Origin: Fibrobacter sp. UWH6
GTDB taxonomy: Bacteria > Fibrobacterota > Fibrobacteria > Fibrobacterales > Fibrobacteraceae
Length of the DNA: 64,000 nt
Assembly (NCBI RefSeq): GCF_900142465.1
Contig: NZ_FRAX01000004.1
Coordinates: 1 to 64,000 of the forward strand
Direction: 5' to 3'
Below are positions 8,221-19,171 of the stretch, piece by piece. Position 1 is the stretch's first letter. Each line of letters opens with the position of its first letter. A model generated the notes under the pieces. It saw only the letters and a list, made by a program, of their open reading frames with translations. It had not been told where the DNA came from and did no database searches. The translations under genes and the position numbers were made by a program.

Positions 8221-8715
8221 TTACGCCTGGTTTAGGTTTTGGACCACTTCGCCCCAGCCCATTTGCACAAGGGCGCCTGCTCGTACCAAGTTCCCCTGGG
8301 CGTCTTCGTATTCCTTCAGGATGCGGCTCCATTCGGTTACGTCGCGCTTGAACTTGATGTCCTTGCGAATTTTTTTCATGAGCATGTCCTGTTTCCATTG
8401 GGCGGCTTCGCCAAGGAACTTGCAGGATTCGTCCAGTGCGTCGAGATAGGCGGGCACCGCGTTCAGGAAGGTCTTTTCAAAAGGTTTGGCCTTGCCTTTT
8501 GCTTGACCCACGAGGTTCTTCTGATTGATGACGTTCTTGCGCAGTTCGCTCATCAGTCGTACGATTCGCTCGAAATCCACCTGGGGCCAGATCAGGTTGA
8601 AGGGCCACATCTTTTTCCAGTGGAACTTGAACATGGACTCGTGGGCCGTGTTCTTGGCCTTCAGCATTTCCTTGAGGTTGTTGAATATAATCTGGGATGG
8701 AAGCAAATCACTCAT
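8221..8715 (-). CDS. Hypothetical 164-residue helical protein
   Basis: I do not recognise this protein. It is charged and looks almost wholly alpha-helical, with no signal peptide or membrane segment, so probably cytoplasmic. The middle is Trp-rich (FKFHWKKMWPFNLIWPQVDFERI). A TTG at 8724 is an alternative start. ATG at 8715 is preferred: GGAGG lies only two bases before it, while TATATT (minus strand, 8728-8723) lies seven bases before it, consistent with a leaderless message. It heads the minus-strand operon with the two glycosyltransferases. Confidence 0.7.
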   Translation of the reverse strand: MSDLLPSQIIFNNLKEMLKAKNTAHESMFKFHWKKMWPFNLIWPQVDFERIVRLMSELRKNVINQKNLVGQAKGKAKPFEKTFLNAVPAYLDALDESCKFLGEAAQWKQDMLMKKIRKDIKFKRDVTEWSRILKEYEDAQGNLVRAGALVQMGWGEVVQNLNQA

Positions 8716-8850
8716 GGCCTCCAATATAGATTAATTCTCCATTTATAACTGAAAAAAGCCCCTTTTGTGGTAATTTTACAAAGCTTAGTTTGTTATTTTG
8801 GAAATAAGAAGTTAAATTCACCCCTGCATAAACTTGTAAAAAGGAAATCT

Positions 8851-9408
8851 ATGAATAACAAAAAGTTCAAGATTCTACTTATTGTAGATATCGCATTGAT
8901 TATCGGCTTGTTTGCCTTGATGATGATCCTCAAGGGTACTTATAATGACCAGGCTCAGAAGTCCGTTGGCGAACAGGTGGGTGCCTACCTGGAACAGTCT
9001 AACGGTGTTGTTCAGGAACAGTGGAAGGCTGTTGACCAGTACGGCATGGCCTGGAAGCTCGTTTTTGCCACTTTGACCGGCGACAAGACCGAAGCTACCT
9101 TTGATGCCACCGCAAAGGCTATCGAAGAAGACAAGGATGCCCGTTTCAAGCAACTTTCCTATATGTACAACGCTGCAGGCATTCCTCCTCAGGCTCAGAA
9201 CTCCATCTACGAAAAGGCTGGCCTTGCTGACAAGTTCCTTCTGAAGAATGAAGGCGGCGTCAAGGAAGTGGCTTGCGGTAAGAACTGCGTCATTAGCTTC
9301 ACCTTCGCAAAGGGCAAGCTGAAGACCGCTGACTACAAGGCTCTGACCGAATACAACATGGGTGCAAACTTTAAGCTGGAAGCTCCGGCTCCCTACCACT
9401 TTGAATAA
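8851..9408 (+). CDS. Small membrane-anchored protein of unknown function
   Basis: A 185-residue protein with one N-terminal hydrophobic segment (FKILLIVDIALIIGLFALMM) and a hydrophilic, probably periplasmic, remainder. It contains a Cys pair (ACGKNC) near residue 150. AAGGA at 8841-8845 fixes the start at 8851; an upstream in-frame ATG at 8767 lacks a ribosome-binding site. It is followed after 13 bases by another single-pass protein of similar layout, so the two are likely co-expressed. No family recognised. Confidence 0.75.
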   Translation: MNNKKFKILLIVDIALIIGLFALMMILKGTYNDQAQKSVGEQVGAYLEQSNGVVQEQWKAVDQYGMAWKLVFATLTGDKTEATFDATAKAIEEDKDARFKQLSYMYNAAGIPPQAQNSIYEKAGLADKFLLKNEGGVKEVACGKNCVISFTFAKGKLKTADYKALTEYNMGANFKLEAPAPYHFE

Positions 9409-9421
9409 GGAGTAATGAACG

Positions 9422-9967
9422 ATGAACATGAAGAATATTTCCATTGCTCTTTCTGTCGTGGTTGTGCTTTTGCTGGCAACTCTTCTGATGCAGAAGGGTA
9501 GCTACGTTTCTCAGGCAACTGAACACTACGAAAAGACCACTACCAAGTCCTTCAAGGGCGCTTCCCAGATCATTGAGTATGTGAACAACTCCATCGAGAC
9601 CAACAAGGGCGTTTGGACCCTGGCTTGCGAAGCTGTTCAGAGCGTAAAGACTTCTCAGGATCAGGCTCGCCTCGAAGCAAAGCTCTTCCCCTCTGTAAAG
9701 GGTACCATGAGCATTGCCAACAAGACTCGTAAGTTCGAAGCTAGCTCCGATTATTACATCGTTTCTAACTTCGCCAAGGTCGAAGTCGACAAGAAGACCG
9801 AAGTGAAGTCCCTTTCTGGCCTCGTCTCTGTGAACGTGAATGCTCTTCTGGGCAATGCCGCTGTTGCTGCATCTGACGAAGATGAAGAAGAAGGCGAAGA
9901 AGCTGTTGTGGAAGAAGCTCCGGCTCCCAAGAAGGCTGCCAAGGGTAAGAAGGGCAAGAAGCGCTAA
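9422..9967 (+). CDS. Small membrane-anchored protein with acidic-then-basic tail
   Basis: A 181-residue protein with an N-terminal membrane anchor (ISIALSVVVVLLLATLLM) and a hydrophilic domain containing EHYEKTTTKSFKGAS. Its low-complexity C-terminus switches from acidic (DEDEEEGEEAVVEEAPAP) to basic (KKAAKGKKGKKR). Lysines in the tail are almost all AAG. The start is preceded by GGAGTAATGAACG. The tail type recurs in the proteins at 15141 and 57646. Function unknown; it presumably works with its upstream neighbour. Confidence 0.75.
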   Translation: MNMKNISIALSVVVVLLLATLLMQKGSYVSQATEHYEKTTTKSFKGASQIIEYVNNSIETNKGVWTLACEAVQSVKTSQDQARLEAKLFPSVKGTMSIANKTRKFEASSDYYIVSNFAKVEVDKKTEVKSLSGLVSVNVNALLGNAAVAASDEDEEEGEEAVVEEAPAPKKAAKGKKGKKR

Positions 9968-10025
9968 TCTGGCGAGCTAGAATTGGTGCGGAAAACCTAA
10001 CTCATTGATACTCAAAGAATTACAA

Positions 10026-10054
10026 AAATCCTCGCAGAAATGCGAGGATTTTTT
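10026..10054 (+). terminator. Intrinsic terminator
   Basis: Perfect 11-bp stem with a GAAA tetraloop followed by a run of T residues, 58 bases after the stop at 9967. Confidence 0.93.
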
Positions 10055-10069
10055 GCATTTCTTCACCTG

Positions 10070-10108
10070 CTAATCACTAGCCACTAACCACTAACCACTA
10101 ACCACTAT
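10070..10108. repeat. CACTAAC simple repeat
   Basis: Four or more copies of a CACTAAC-like heptamer (CCACTAACCACTAACCACTA) lie between the terminator and the purL leader. Comparable simple repeats occur near 19172, 19379 and 59405. Confidence 0.8.
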
Positions 10109-10146
10109 TTACTATCTTTCCCCTCGTAAAAACAAATAACACAAGG

Positions 10147-10164
10147 TGCCGGCTAACCCCCGGC
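10147..10164 (+). other. Hairpin in the purL leader
   Basis: TGCCGG pairs with CCGGCA around a short loop, ending just before the AAGAGG ribosome-binding site of purL. It is short, and a regulatory role is only a possibility. No purine riboswitch core is visible. Confidence 0.35.
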
Positions 10165-10175
10165 AAGAGGTAAAA

Positions 10176-13100
10176 ATGCTCATTCTTCGTGGTACTCCGG
10201 CTCTGTCGGATTTCCGTCTCCAGAAGCTTCTGGCTGACTTCAAGAAAGAAAACCTGAACGTCACAAGCGTCTACGCTGAATTCCTCCATGTGGTGGATCT
10301 GTCCGCCGATCTTTCCGCTTCCGAAAAGGAAACTCTGGAAAAGGTGCTCCACTACGGCCCCATGCGTGAAGCCAAGGCCCTGGAAGGTGAACTGTTCGTG
10401 GTTTGCCCCCGTCCGGGTACCATCAGCCCCTGGAGCTCCAAGGCTACCGATATCGCTCACATCTGCGGCCTGCCCGCTATCAAGCGTATCGAACGCGCCA
10501 TTGCCTACTACGTGAAGTTTGACGGTGCCGCTTCCGCCGACTCTCGCAAGGTCATCGAATCCAAGATCCACGACCGCATGACTCAGGCTGTATTCGCAGA
10601 CACCGCTTCCCTGGACGTTCTCTTCAGCAAGGAAGAACCGCGTCCCCTGAACATTATTCCGGTGCTCACCGAAGGCCGCGAAGCCCTGGTGAAGGCTGAC
10701 AAGGCCATGGGCCTCGCTCTTTCCGCCGACGAAATTGACTACTTGGTCAACAACTTTACCGCTCTCAAGCGCAATCCCACCGACGTGGAACTGTACATGT
10801 TCGCTCAGGCCAACTCCGAACATTGCCGCCACAAGGTGTTCGGTGCCGAATGGACCATCGACGGTGTCAAGCAGGACAAGTCCCTGTTCCAGATGATCAA
10901 GAACACCTACGCTCTGCACAACACCAACATCTTCAGCGCCTATAAGGATAACGCTGCCGTGATGAAGGGTGCAACCGCCGGTCGTTTCTACGCTGACCCC
11001 CGCACCAACAAGTATGACTTCCACAACGAAGAAGTGGACATCTTGATGAAGGTGGAAACCCATAACCACCCCACAGCAATTTCTCCGTTCCCCGGTGCTG
11101 CAACCGGTAGTGGCGGTGAAATCCGTGACGAAGGTGCAACCGGTAAGGGTTCCAAGCCGAAGGCTGGCCTCACTGGCTTTAGCGTTTCCAACCTGAAGCT
11201 TCCTGGTGCCGTTCAGCCTTGGGAAAAGGACTTCGGCAGCCCGTCCCGTATCGCTTCCGCTCTGGACATCATGATTGATGGTCCTCTTGGCGGTGCCGCA
11301 TTCAACAACGAATATGGCCGTCCCAACATCCTGGGTTACTTCCGTACTTTCGAACAGGAAGTTTCTGCTGAAAAGGGTAACGAAGTTCGCGGCTACCACA
11401 AGCCCATTATGCTGGCTGGTGGTCTCGGCAACATCAAGCACGACCACATCGAAAAGGGCCACATCGATCCGGGTGACCACCTGGTAGTTCTGGGCGGTCC
11501 GGCAATGCTTATCGGCCTTGGTGGCGGTGCAGCAAGTTCTGTGGCCAACGGTGCTGGTAACGAATCTCTGGACTTTGCTTCTGTGCAGCGCGAAAACCCC
11601 GAAATGGAACGCCGTTGCCAGGAAGTCATCGACCGTTGCTGGGCAATGGACGAAGAAAACCCCATTACCTTCATTCACGACGTGGGTGCAGGTGGACTTT
11701 CCAACGCCTTCCCGGAACTGGTGAACGATGGCGGTCTCGGCGGTAAGTTTGAACTCCGTAACGTTCCTAACGACGAACCGGGCATGAGCCCGTTTGAAAT
11801 CTGGAGTAACGAATCCCAGGAACGTTATGTGATCGCTGTTGCTGGTAACAAGCTTGACGTGTTCGACGCTATCTGTAAGCGTGAACGCTGCCCCTACGCT
11901 GTAGTTGGCGAAGCTATTCCCGAAAAGCATTTGACTCTTACCGATAAGCACTTCGGTTCTACTCCCATCGATATGCCGCTGGAAGTCTTGCTGGGCAAGC
12001 CGCCCCGCATGATCCGTAACGAAAAGAGCCAGAAGCGTCCCCTTACTTCTCAGGTGGTTCCTGCTGATGCAACCATCAAGGATATTGCACACCGCGTTCT
12101 CGCAAACCCCACTGTGGCAGACAAGACCTTCTTGATCTCCATCGGTGACCGTTCCGTGACCGGTATGATCTGCCGCGACCAGATGGTTGGCCCCTGGCAG
12201 GTTCCTGTGGCTGACTGCGCCGTCACAAGCGCAACTCTGGACACCTACGAAGGTGAAGTCATGTCCATGGGCGAACGCGCTCCTATCGCTCTCATCTCTC
12301 CGGCTGCCGCAGCCCGCATGACTGTTGCTGAATCCCTCACCAACATGGCTGCCGCTTACGTTCCGGATATGGGCCGCGTAAACCTTTCCGCAAACTGGAT
12401 GGCAACTCCTAACTACGAAGGTGACGGTGCCGACCTGTATGAAGCTGTGAAGGCAATCGGTATGGAACTCTGCCCGGAACTGGGCATCACCATTCCGGTG
12501 GGCAAGGACTCCATGTCCATGAGCACTGTATGGCAGGACGAAAAGGGTAGCCACCGCGTGACTGCTCCCATCTCTCTGGTCATCAGCGCCTTCTCTCCCT
12601 GCGCAGACGTTCGCAAGACTATGACCCCGCAGCTCATCCAGAACAAGGAGACTACCTTGATGCTTGTTGACTTGGCTCGCGGCAAGAACCGTATGGGTGC
12701 ATCCATTGCAGCCCAGGTTTACAACATGCTTGGCGACAAGGCTCCGGATGTGGATTCCGCAAAGGAACTCCGCGCCTTCTTCGAAACCATCCAGAAGCTC
12801 AATGCAGATGGCAAGATCATGGCTTACCACGATAAGTCTGATGGCGGTCTCTATACTACCGTTACCGAAATGGCTTTCGCTGGCCACGTTGGTGTTACTT
12901 TGGACGTAAATGCTCTCCAGGGCAATGTCATCGACGCTCTCTTCAACGAAGAACTGGGCGCTGTGCTTCAGGTTGCAAATGCTGATGTTGCCGCTGTTAA
13001 GGCAGCCTTCGCTGCTGCTGGCCTTGGCGACACCGTTTCTGAAATCGGTAAGCTGAACAACACTTACAACATCGTGATTGGCGACTACGCTGAAGGCCTC

Positions 13101-14051
13101 TCTGACCTTCGCGCTATCTGGTCCGATACCACTCGCCGCATCGCCGCCCTCCGCGACAATCCGGCTTGCGCAGAAAGCGAATACCAGCTGAAGTTGGAAC
13201 AGGATGATCCGGGTATCACTCCGAAGGTCACCTTCGACTTGGCTGCAAGCGCAAAGATTATCAAGGACTACTCTAGCCGCCCGAAGATGGCTATCCTCCG
13301 CGAACAGGGCGTCAACGGCGAACTGGAAATGGCAGCCGCATTTGCCAAGGCTGGTTTCGAATCCATCGACGTTCACATGACCGACATCTTGAGCGGTCGC
13401 GTAAGCCTGAAGGACTTCAATGGTCTGGTGGCTTGTGGTGGCTTTAGCTACGGTGACGTTCTTGGCGCTGGCGAAGGCTGGGCAAAGAGCATCTTGTTCA
13501 ACCCCAAGGCTCGTGCAGAATTCGAAGCCTACTTCAACCGTAAGGATACCTTCACTTTGGGCGTCTGCAACGGCTGTCAGATGGTTTCCAACCTGAAGGA
13601 TTTGATTCCTGGCGCAAAGCACTGGCCCCGCTTCGTTCAGAACCTCTCTGAACGTTTCGAAGCCCGTTTCGCAAGCTTGAAGGTGGAAGATACTCCGGCT
13701 GTGCTCCTGAAGGGTATGGCAGGCTCTGTGCTGCCTATCGCAGTGGCTCACGGTGAAGGCCGCGCAGAATTCGCATCTCGGGTCGCTGCAGAAGCCTGCC
13801 TGAAGACTGGCCTCGTGGCTCTCCGCTACGTGGACGGCAAGCACGAATACACCGAACGCTACCCGCTGAACCCCAACGGTTCTCCCTTCGCTATCAACGG
13901 CCTCTGCTCTGAAGACGGTCGTGCTCTCGTCATGATGCCGCACCCGGAACGTGTGTTCCGTACTTGCCAGTACTCCTGGCATCCGGCTGAATGGGGCGAA
14001 GACGGTCCGTGGATGCAGCTGTTCCGCAACGGCCGTATCTTTGTTGGGTAG
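10176..14051 (+). CDS. purL: Phosphoribosylformylglycinamidine synthase, large single-chain form
   Basis: Fourth step of purine synthesis: FGAR + glutamine + ATP gives FGAM. The 1291 residues match the single-chain proteobacterial type (about 1295), with N-terminal PurS-like domain, linker with SEHCRHKVF (His216 region), two AIRS-like halves ([36 protein letters not shown]) and a C-terminal glutaminase. The glutaminase nucleophile is Cys1131 in GVCNGCQM, with the late His-Pro-Glu ([10 protein letters not shown]). The ATG at 10176 has AGAGG five bases upstream; an in-frame GTG at 10146 is less likely. Codon use is strongly biased, which leaves a long open frame on the opposite strand. Confidence 0.97.
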   Translation: MLILRGTPALSDFRLQKLLADFKKENLNVTSVYAEFLHVVDLSADLSASEKETLEKVLHYGPMREAKALEGELFVVCPRPGTISPWSSKATDIAHICGLPAIKRIERAIAYYVKFDGAASADSRKVIESKIHDRMTQAVFADTASLDVLFSKEEPRPLNIIPVLTEGREALVKADKAMGLALSADEIDYLVNNFTALKRNPTDVELYMFAQANSEHCRHKVFGAEWTIDGVKQDKSLFQMIKNTYALHNTNIFSAYKDNAAVMKGATAGRFYADPRTNKYDFHNEEVDILMKVETHNHPTAISPFPGAATGSGGEIRDEGATGKGSKPKAGLTGFSVSNLKLPGAVQPWEKDFGSPSRIASALDIMIDGPLGGAAFNNEYGRPNILGYFRTFEQEVSAEKGNEVRGYHKPIMLAGGLGNIKHDHIEKGHIDPGDHLVVLGGPAMLIGLGGGAASSVANGAGNESLDFASVQRENPEMERRCQEVIDRCWAMDEENPITFIHDVGAGGLSNAFPELVNDGGLGGKFELRNVPNDEPGMSPFEIWSNESQERYVIAVAGNKLDVFDAICKRERCPYAVVGEAIPEKHLTLTDKHFGSTPIDMPLEVLLGKPPRMIRNEKSQKRPLTSQVVPADATIKDIAHRVLANPTVADKTFLISIGDRSVTGMICRDQMVGPWQVPVADCAVTSATLDTYEGEVMSMGERAPIALISPAAAARMTVAESLTNMAAAYVPDMGRVNLSANWMATPNYEGDGADLYEAVKAIGMELCPELGITIPVGKDSMSMSTVWQDEKGSHRVTAPISLVISAFSPCADVRKTMTPQLIQNKETTLMLVDLARGKNRMGASIAAQVYNMLGDKAPDVDSAKELRAFFETIQKLNADGKIMAYHDKSDGGLYTTVTEMAFAGHVGVTLDVNALQGNVIDALFNEELGAVLQVANADVAAVKAAFAAAGLGDTVSEIGKLNNTYNIVIGDYAEGLSDLRAIWSDTTRRIAALRDNPACAESEYQLKLEQDDPGITPKVTFDLAASAKIIKDYSSRPKMAILREQGVNGELEMAAAFAKAGFESIDVHMTDILSGRVSLKDFNGLVACGGFSYGDVLGAGEGWAKSILFNPKARAEFEAYFNRKDTFTLGVCNGCQMVSNLKDLIPGAKHWPRFVQNLSERFEARFASLKVEDTPAVLLKGMAGSVLPIAVAHGEGRAEFASRVAAEACLKTGLVALRYVDGKHEYTERYPLNPNGSPFAINGLCSEDGRALVMMPHPERVFRTCQYSWHPAEWGEDGPWMQLFRNGRIFVG

Positions 14052-14127
14052 CTAGGGTCGAATGCGGCCTGGCCGTATTTTCGTGGGCTAATAAAAGTCT
14101 TGTCGCGGGCATGTACCGCGCTGCTTG

Positions 14128-14169
14128 AAAAATCCGCTTTCTGCTTTACCGCAGGGGCGGATTTTTTTT
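14128..14169 (+). terminator. Intrinsic terminator of purL
   Basis: A 10-bp outer stem (14128-14137 with 14057+ region partner 14157-14166) with an inner CTGC/GCAG stem, followed by eight T residues, about 75 bases after the purL stop. Confidence 0.9.
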
Positions 14170-14202
14170 ACATTGCAGGTTGTTAAAAGTTAGGAGCTTA
14201 TT

Positions 14203-15103
14203 ATGAATCTTTTTAAGAAGATTTCTTGGCTTAAGCCTGCGGTGATGGCGATAGTGGAACTTCCACAAATGAAGATGTCAATGAAATTTCATCTTCAAGT
14301 GTAGTTGATGAAATCTCATCCAGTGAAAGTTCTGCAGACTTACCGAATGAAGGTTTTGCAAGTTCCTCCAGTGAGTTGCCTGTAAGTTCTTCAGGAAATA
14401 TTTCGCCTTCTAGTAGTGAAGAAATGATTTCATCTAGTTCTCTATCTGAAGGGTTGTCTTCGGGGGCTGATTCTTTCAGAAGGAATCGTTCTTTAATCCC
14501 GACGTTACGTATGGCACCTTGGTCGATGAAAGGGATGGAAAAATTTATAAAACGGTAGTGATTGGCTCTCAAACCTGGATGGCCGAGAATCTGAACTATG
14601 CGGATTCTGTGCAGACCCCGAGTCTCAAGGAAAGTTCCTGGTGCCGTAATGATGACGCCGATGAATGCTCCATTTTTGGACGCCTCTATACGTGGATTGC
14701 TGCCATTGATTCGATCTCGTTGGCTAATGACGCGAATGACCCGCAGAATTGTGGCTATGGAGTCGTATGTGATTGTTTAAAAGACGATGCTCTTGCTTTG
14801 GCTCCAGTACAAGGTGTTTGCCCCAACGGATGGCATTTGCCCAGTTTAGCGGAATGGGAAACTTTGTTTGAAAGTGTTGGCGGCTGTGAATCTGATTTTT
14901 GGTCCGTTACCCAAAATGAAAGTGAAGATTATCATGGCCGATACGCATATTACGTGTTCATGACTTGTTATGCAGACTATGCTTTTTTGCAAGGTAGTGA
15001 CCGTGTCAAATCGAATGCGATGTCGTTCGCTGCCTCGAGGATTAGTCAGTACAGTAGTCTTATCAAAAATGTTTGTCAAAATTTACGAGTAATAGTGGTT
15101 TGA
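14203..15103 (+). pseudogene. Decayed lipoprotein gene with Fibrobacter major paralogous domain
   Basis: A good ribosome-binding site (AGGAG) and ATG at 14203 start MNLFKKISWLKPAVM, which stops at 14304. A second frame carries ACGDGDSG (a lipobox cysteine) and a Ser-rich linker (EISSSSVVDEISSSESS) up to 14558. A third frame carries the FISUMP domain (YKTVVIGSQTWMAENLNYAD, CPNGWHLPSLAEWETLF) to 15103. The parts are in order but in three frames, so at least two frameshifts are needed. The hydrophobic core of the signal peptide is missing between the start and the lipobox, and the middle of the FISUMP domain looks shortened with an abnormal end. This is best read as a dead surface lipoprotein gene; sequencing error could explain the shifts but not the missing segments. 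Confidence 0.75.
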
Positions 15104-15129
15104 CAAAACTATATTTGTACCACTATTAG
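15100..15129 (+). promoter_or_regulatory. Promoter of the barrel-protein gene at 15141
   Basis: TTGACA (15100-15105) and TATTAG (15124-15129) are 18 nt apart. The -35 box overlaps the end of the pseudogene. AGAGGG then precedes the ATG by seven bases. Confidence 0.55.
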
Positions 15130-15140
15130 AGGGTTTTGAC

Positions 15141-16184
15141 ATGAAAATCGGTTCTTCTACATTAGCCCTTGCCTTGGGCGCATTTGTAACATTTAGCTCT
15201 GCAGCCCAGATTCAAGGCTTTGTTTCAGGATACGCACCTGGTAACGTTAAAGAAAAAAAAGAAGTAAAAGGTGTTGAATCCAGCCGAGATCTCCATACCG
15301 ATTTTATGTGGGGACTTGGTGTCGAATATTTGGCTTTCCCGGTCGGTCCCCTTATGGTTGGCGGTGGCCTCGGATTTTTTAGTGTACAGACTGATGGCGG
15401 CTATAATGTCGTGATGCCTTCCGTGCCTCTGTGGCTTTCTGTTGGTGTAATTGGCCCTGATAGCTGGAAGGTTCGCCCTTACCTTGGCGCTCGCGTGGGA
15501 TATCCGATTCCGGCCACTAATTATTTGACTTGGTGGGATAAGCCTCAGGACTTTTTCGTAACGGGAAACGTCGGTGTGCAGCTGCCGTACCATATGGGTG
15601 TAGAGTTCGACTGCACCTATCTGACCATGGATAAGTACTTCAGTAAGCATGGTGTGAATTTCCGCCTGAGTTCTGTGAAGTTTGGTGGTTCCATTACGGT
15701 TCATTTTGATTTGTCTGGCAAATCTGCTGAAGCCGATAAGGCCGCTACTGTAAATGATGCTGTTGTGGCGGAACCGGTTGTAGAAGAAAACTATGACGCA
15801 TATGCTCCTTCTAGTGTGAATGAAAATTCTGAGTCTACGGATCCGTATTCTAATTATGGTGAACCCGCTGCAGAAAATATGACTGGTGAACCTTCTGCTG
15901 AACCTGCTTATGATGCTGCTCCCACAGAAGAACAGCCTGCCGCAGAATCTTCTGAAGTTGCTCCGGTTGAAGAACCTGCCGCAGAGGCTCCTGCCGAAGA
16001 ATCTCCCGCAGAAGAGGCTGTGGCTGAAGAAGCTCCTGCTGAGGAACCTGCAGCTGAACCCGCTCCCGAACCGGAGAAGAAGCCTGTAGCCAAGAAGGCA
16101 ACCAGCAAGAAAAAGGCTGCCGCCAAAAAGACGACTAAAAAGAAGGCTGCTGCAAAAAAGAAGACTTCTAAAAAGAAAAAGTAA
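15141..16184 (+). CDS. Outer-membrane beta-barrel-like protein with Pro/Ala/Glu and Lys-rich tail
   Basis: A 347-residue exported protein with a signal peptide ending near SSAAQ (residue 22). Residues about 25-195 show alternating, aromatic-rich strands (VGGGLGFFSVQTDGGYNVVM; VRPYLGARVGYPIP) typical of small outer-membrane barrels. From about residue 225 a long tail follows: first Pro/Ala/Glu-rich repeats (APAEESPAEE), then almost only Lys, Ala and Thr (KKTTKKKAAAKKKTSKKKK). The basic end could bind peptidoglycan, polysaccharide or nucleic acid, which is speculation. Own promoter upstream, weak terminator downstream. Confidence 0.78.
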   Translation: MKIGSSTLALALGAFVTFSSAAQIQGFVSGYAPGNVKEKKEVKGVESSRDLHTDFMWGLGVEYLAFPVGPLMVGGGLGFFSVQTDGGYNVVMPSVPLWLSVGVIGPDSWKVRPYLGARVGYPIPATNYLTWWDKPQDFFVTGNVGVQLPYHMGVEFDCTYLTMDKYFSKHGVNFRLSSVKFGGSITVHFDLSGKSAEADKAATVNDAVVAEPVVEENYDAYAPSSVNENSESTDPYSNYGEPAAENMTGEPSAEPAYDAAPTEEQPAAESSEVAPVEEPAAEAPAEESPAEEAVAEEAPAEEPAAEPAPEPEKKPVAKKATSKKKAAAKKTTKKKAAAKKKTSKKKK

Positions 16185-16202
16185 AGTCTAATCTTTGAGA
16201 GG

Positions 16203-16225
16203 TGCCGCGCTATGCGGCATTTCTT
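16203..16225 (+). terminator. Probable weak terminator
   Basis: A 6-bp TGCCGC/GCGGCA hairpin followed by TTTCTT, 19 bases after the stop at 16184. Confidence 0.55.
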
Positions 16226-16256
16226 GTTTGGAATGCTATTTTTGGAATGGTAAAAA

Positions 16257-16745
16257 ATGTCTGAACAGAATTTAACTCGTGAAACTTTGGTGGAATTCTT
16301 CGGTGCTGAAGAATACTCTCGCCTGTGCCGCCATGAGGCGGGGCATGCTCTGGTTGCCTTTTTGTTTAAGCGTCCTCTGGAATATGTGAAGATGACAAAT
16401 TCCAAGGATCGTCCGGGCGTTACCCGCATTACCGGAAGTGAACTGGACGGCTCTGCTCACATTGCCATTGCGGGCCATATTTCCGAATTCATTATCCGCA
16501 AGAATTTCGCTTGTGACCTAGATACGGTGATGCGTGAACTGCCTATGGAGCTGAACCGCAGTGACGCGGACTACCAAAGCTTTCAGGCTGCTTGCTATTA
16601 CTTCCAGATGTCGGAAACCAACGTGGTGGAGCAGTGCTACAACATTCTGATGGCTTGCCAGAAGGCCTTGCTTGTGATTGTGGATGGGCTGGAACAGCGC
16701 ACCTGCATGACCTGTGAAGAAATCGCCGCTCTTTTCCAAAAGTGA
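16257..16745 (+). CDS. Stand-alone M41-like (FtsH-type) metallopeptidase domain
   Basis: A 162-residue protein with a zinc-binding HEAGH motif (His26-Glu27-His30) in SRLCRHEAGHALVAFLF, the sequence context of FtsH-family M41 peptidases. The usual AAA ATPase and membrane segments are absent. The rest resembles a shortened peptidase helix bundle (GHISEFIIRKNFACDLD, SDADYQSFQAACYYFQMSE), in which an acidic residue could supply the third zinc ligand. It is cytoplasmic by appearance. Without an ATPase it cannot be a processive protease, so it may be a small regulatory peptidase or an ancillary metal-binding protein. No operon partner. Confidence 0.7.
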   Translation: MSEQNLTRETLVEFFGAEEYSRLCRHEAGHALVAFLFKRPLEYVKMTNSKDRPGVTRITGSELDGSAHIAIAGHISEFIIRKNFACDLDTVMRELPMELNRSDADYQSFQAACYYFQMSETNVVEQCYNILMACQKALLVIVDGLEQRTCMTCEEIAALFQK

Positions 16746-16772
16746 TTGCGCAGGTTCGTTCGTAAACGCCCC

Positions 16773-16819
16773 AAAGGCGGTGGATTTGCATGAAAAATGC
16801 CGAAATCCACCGCCTTTTT
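16773..16819 (+). terminator. Strong intrinsic terminator
   Basis: Perfect 15-bp stem (16773-16787 with 16803-16817) with an inner GCAT/ATGC stem, ending in T residues, 28 bases after the peptidase gene. The A-rich left arm would also allow termination on the other strand. Confidence 0.93.
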
Positions 16820-16937
16820 ATTAATTTATTTGTAAAATCCGTGGCGGAATGGAACAAAAAGCCCTTTTAAGGACAGTTGTCTTGGCCTTTTTGATTGTAA
16901 AATAGCTCAAAATGCTTTTGATTTAGTGTAAATTAAC

Positions 16938-16988
16938 GAAAAGGCAGTGCCTGAACTAAAAAACTAGTTCAAGACACTGCCTTTTTTA
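16938..16988 (-). terminator. Terminator of leuB
   Basis: A 9-bp stem (16941-16949 with 16975-16983) plus an inner GAACT/AGTTC pairing, bounded by A and T runs. It lies 18 bases beyond the leuB stop. Confidence 0.85.
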
Positions 16989-17006
16989 GCGAATTGCTGT
17001 TTTCGA

Positions 17007-18128
<1,122 letters not shown>

Positions 18129-18140
18129 TCAAAGATAGTA

Positions 18141-18171
18141 AAAAACGAGGGGCATTTCTACCTCTCGTTTT
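18141..18171 (-). terminator. Terminator of xerD
   Basis: AAAACGAG (18142-18149) pairs with CTCGTTTT (18164-18171). On the minus strand it ends in a run of T residues directly after the xerD stop. Confidence 0.85.
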
Positions 18172-18173
18172 GT

Positions 18174-19100
18174 TTAATTCCCGTTCTTTCCGCCATCCTC
18201 GCGAGATTCTCGTTGTGCCACTTCGCGGGGGTGGAAACTCTTGTGTTCCTGCTTGATAAATTCCTTGTCCACATGAGTGTAGATCTGGGTGGTGCTGATG
18301 TCGGCGTGACCCAGCAGTTCCTGCAGCACGCGGAGGTCCATGCCCGCTTCGAGACAGTGGGTGGCGAAGCTGTGGCGGAAGGTGTGGGGCGATACCTGCT
18401 TAGTCAAGTGCATGGTATGTTGCTGCACGATCTTCCAAGCGCCCATGCGGCTCATGGGCTTGCCGCGGGAATTTAAAATTACGTTGTCTGTTTCCGGATG
18501 GGTGAGGGGACGACCTCGCTCGATCCATTCTTTCAGGTTTTCCTTGGCCTTGCTGCCTAGCGGAATGAGACGCTGCTTGTTGCCCTTGCCGATAGGGGTC
18601 AGCCATTCGTTTTCCAGGTCCAGGTGCGTCAGCTTGATTCCCAAAGTTTCTGAAATGCGAAGGCCCGCACTATACATCAGCTCGAACATGGCTGTGTCTC
18701 TCAATGGGTTCTTGCCGTTGGCGGCGCTTTCGAATACGCTGTCCACTTCTTCGCGGGTTAGGTATTGGGGCAGGTAGTGGCCCAGTCGCGGTGTGGCCAG
18801 CATGCTCTCGGTACTGAAATCGTACTCGCCCTGGTTCTGCATGTACTTCAGAAATCCTCGGAGGCTGGAGAAATGCCTGGCGATGCTGGTGGGGGAGTAT
18901 TCCTCGTGAGCGGCCGCATCGGATAAAAATTCGTCCAGTTTTTCTGGGGTTAGGGCTTTTAAATCTAGAGAATGTTCGTCTAACCATCCAACGAAATGGC
19001 GCAAATCTTCTTGATAGCTCTGGATCGTGGCCGGGGAGAGGTTTCTCTCGACCCCCAGGAATGCCATATAGGCGTCAAGTCGGTTGAAATTTGGGCTCAT
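18174..19100 (-). CDS. xerD: Tyrosine recombinase XerD-like
   Basis: Site-specific recombinase of the XerC/XerD group that resolves chromosome dimers at dif. In 308 residues it has the N-terminal SAM-like DNA-binding domain (SPATIQSYQEDLRHFVGWL) and the catalytic domain. The catalytic residues are all present: Arg148 (SAGLRISE), Lys172 (GKGNKQR), His239 and Arg242 (HTFRHSFATH), His265 (LGHADISTT) and Tyr274 (TQIYTH). No phage or island genes surround it, so a housekeeping role is more likely than an integrase, despite the tRNA genes 400 bases away. XerC versus XerD is a judgement. Confidence 0.88.
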   Translation of the reverse strand: MSPNFNRLDAYMAFLGVERNLSPATIQSYQEDLRHFVGWLDEHSLDLKALTPEKLDEFLSDAAAHEEYSPTSIARHFSSLRGFLKYMQNQGEYDFSTESMLATPRLGHYLPQYLTREEVDSVFESAANGKNPLRDTAMFELMYSAGLRISETLGIKLTHLDLENEWLTPIGKGNKQRLIPLGSKAKENLKEWIERGRPLTHPETDNVILNSRGKPMSRMGAWKIVQQHTMHLTKQVSPHTFRHSFATHCLEAGMDLRVLQELLGHADISTTQIYTHVDKEFIKQEHKSFHPREVAQRESREDGGKNGN

Positions 19101-19171
19101 AGGCTGGTACTAGGTTTGGGTGCGCGCCTTTGGCGCTAGAGATTTGAAGTGTGAAATACAAGATATAAAAA

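Noticed and set aside
10098..13982. Minus-strand open frame of about 1290 codons
   Set aside because: It is antisense to purL, has no ribosome-binding site or recognisable domain, and arises from the strong codon bias of purL.
14376..15103. Two separate small genes (Ser-rich protein and FISUMP protein)
   Set aside because: They are consecutive parts of the normal FISUMP lipoprotein layout in shifted frames, so one pseudogene is the better reading.
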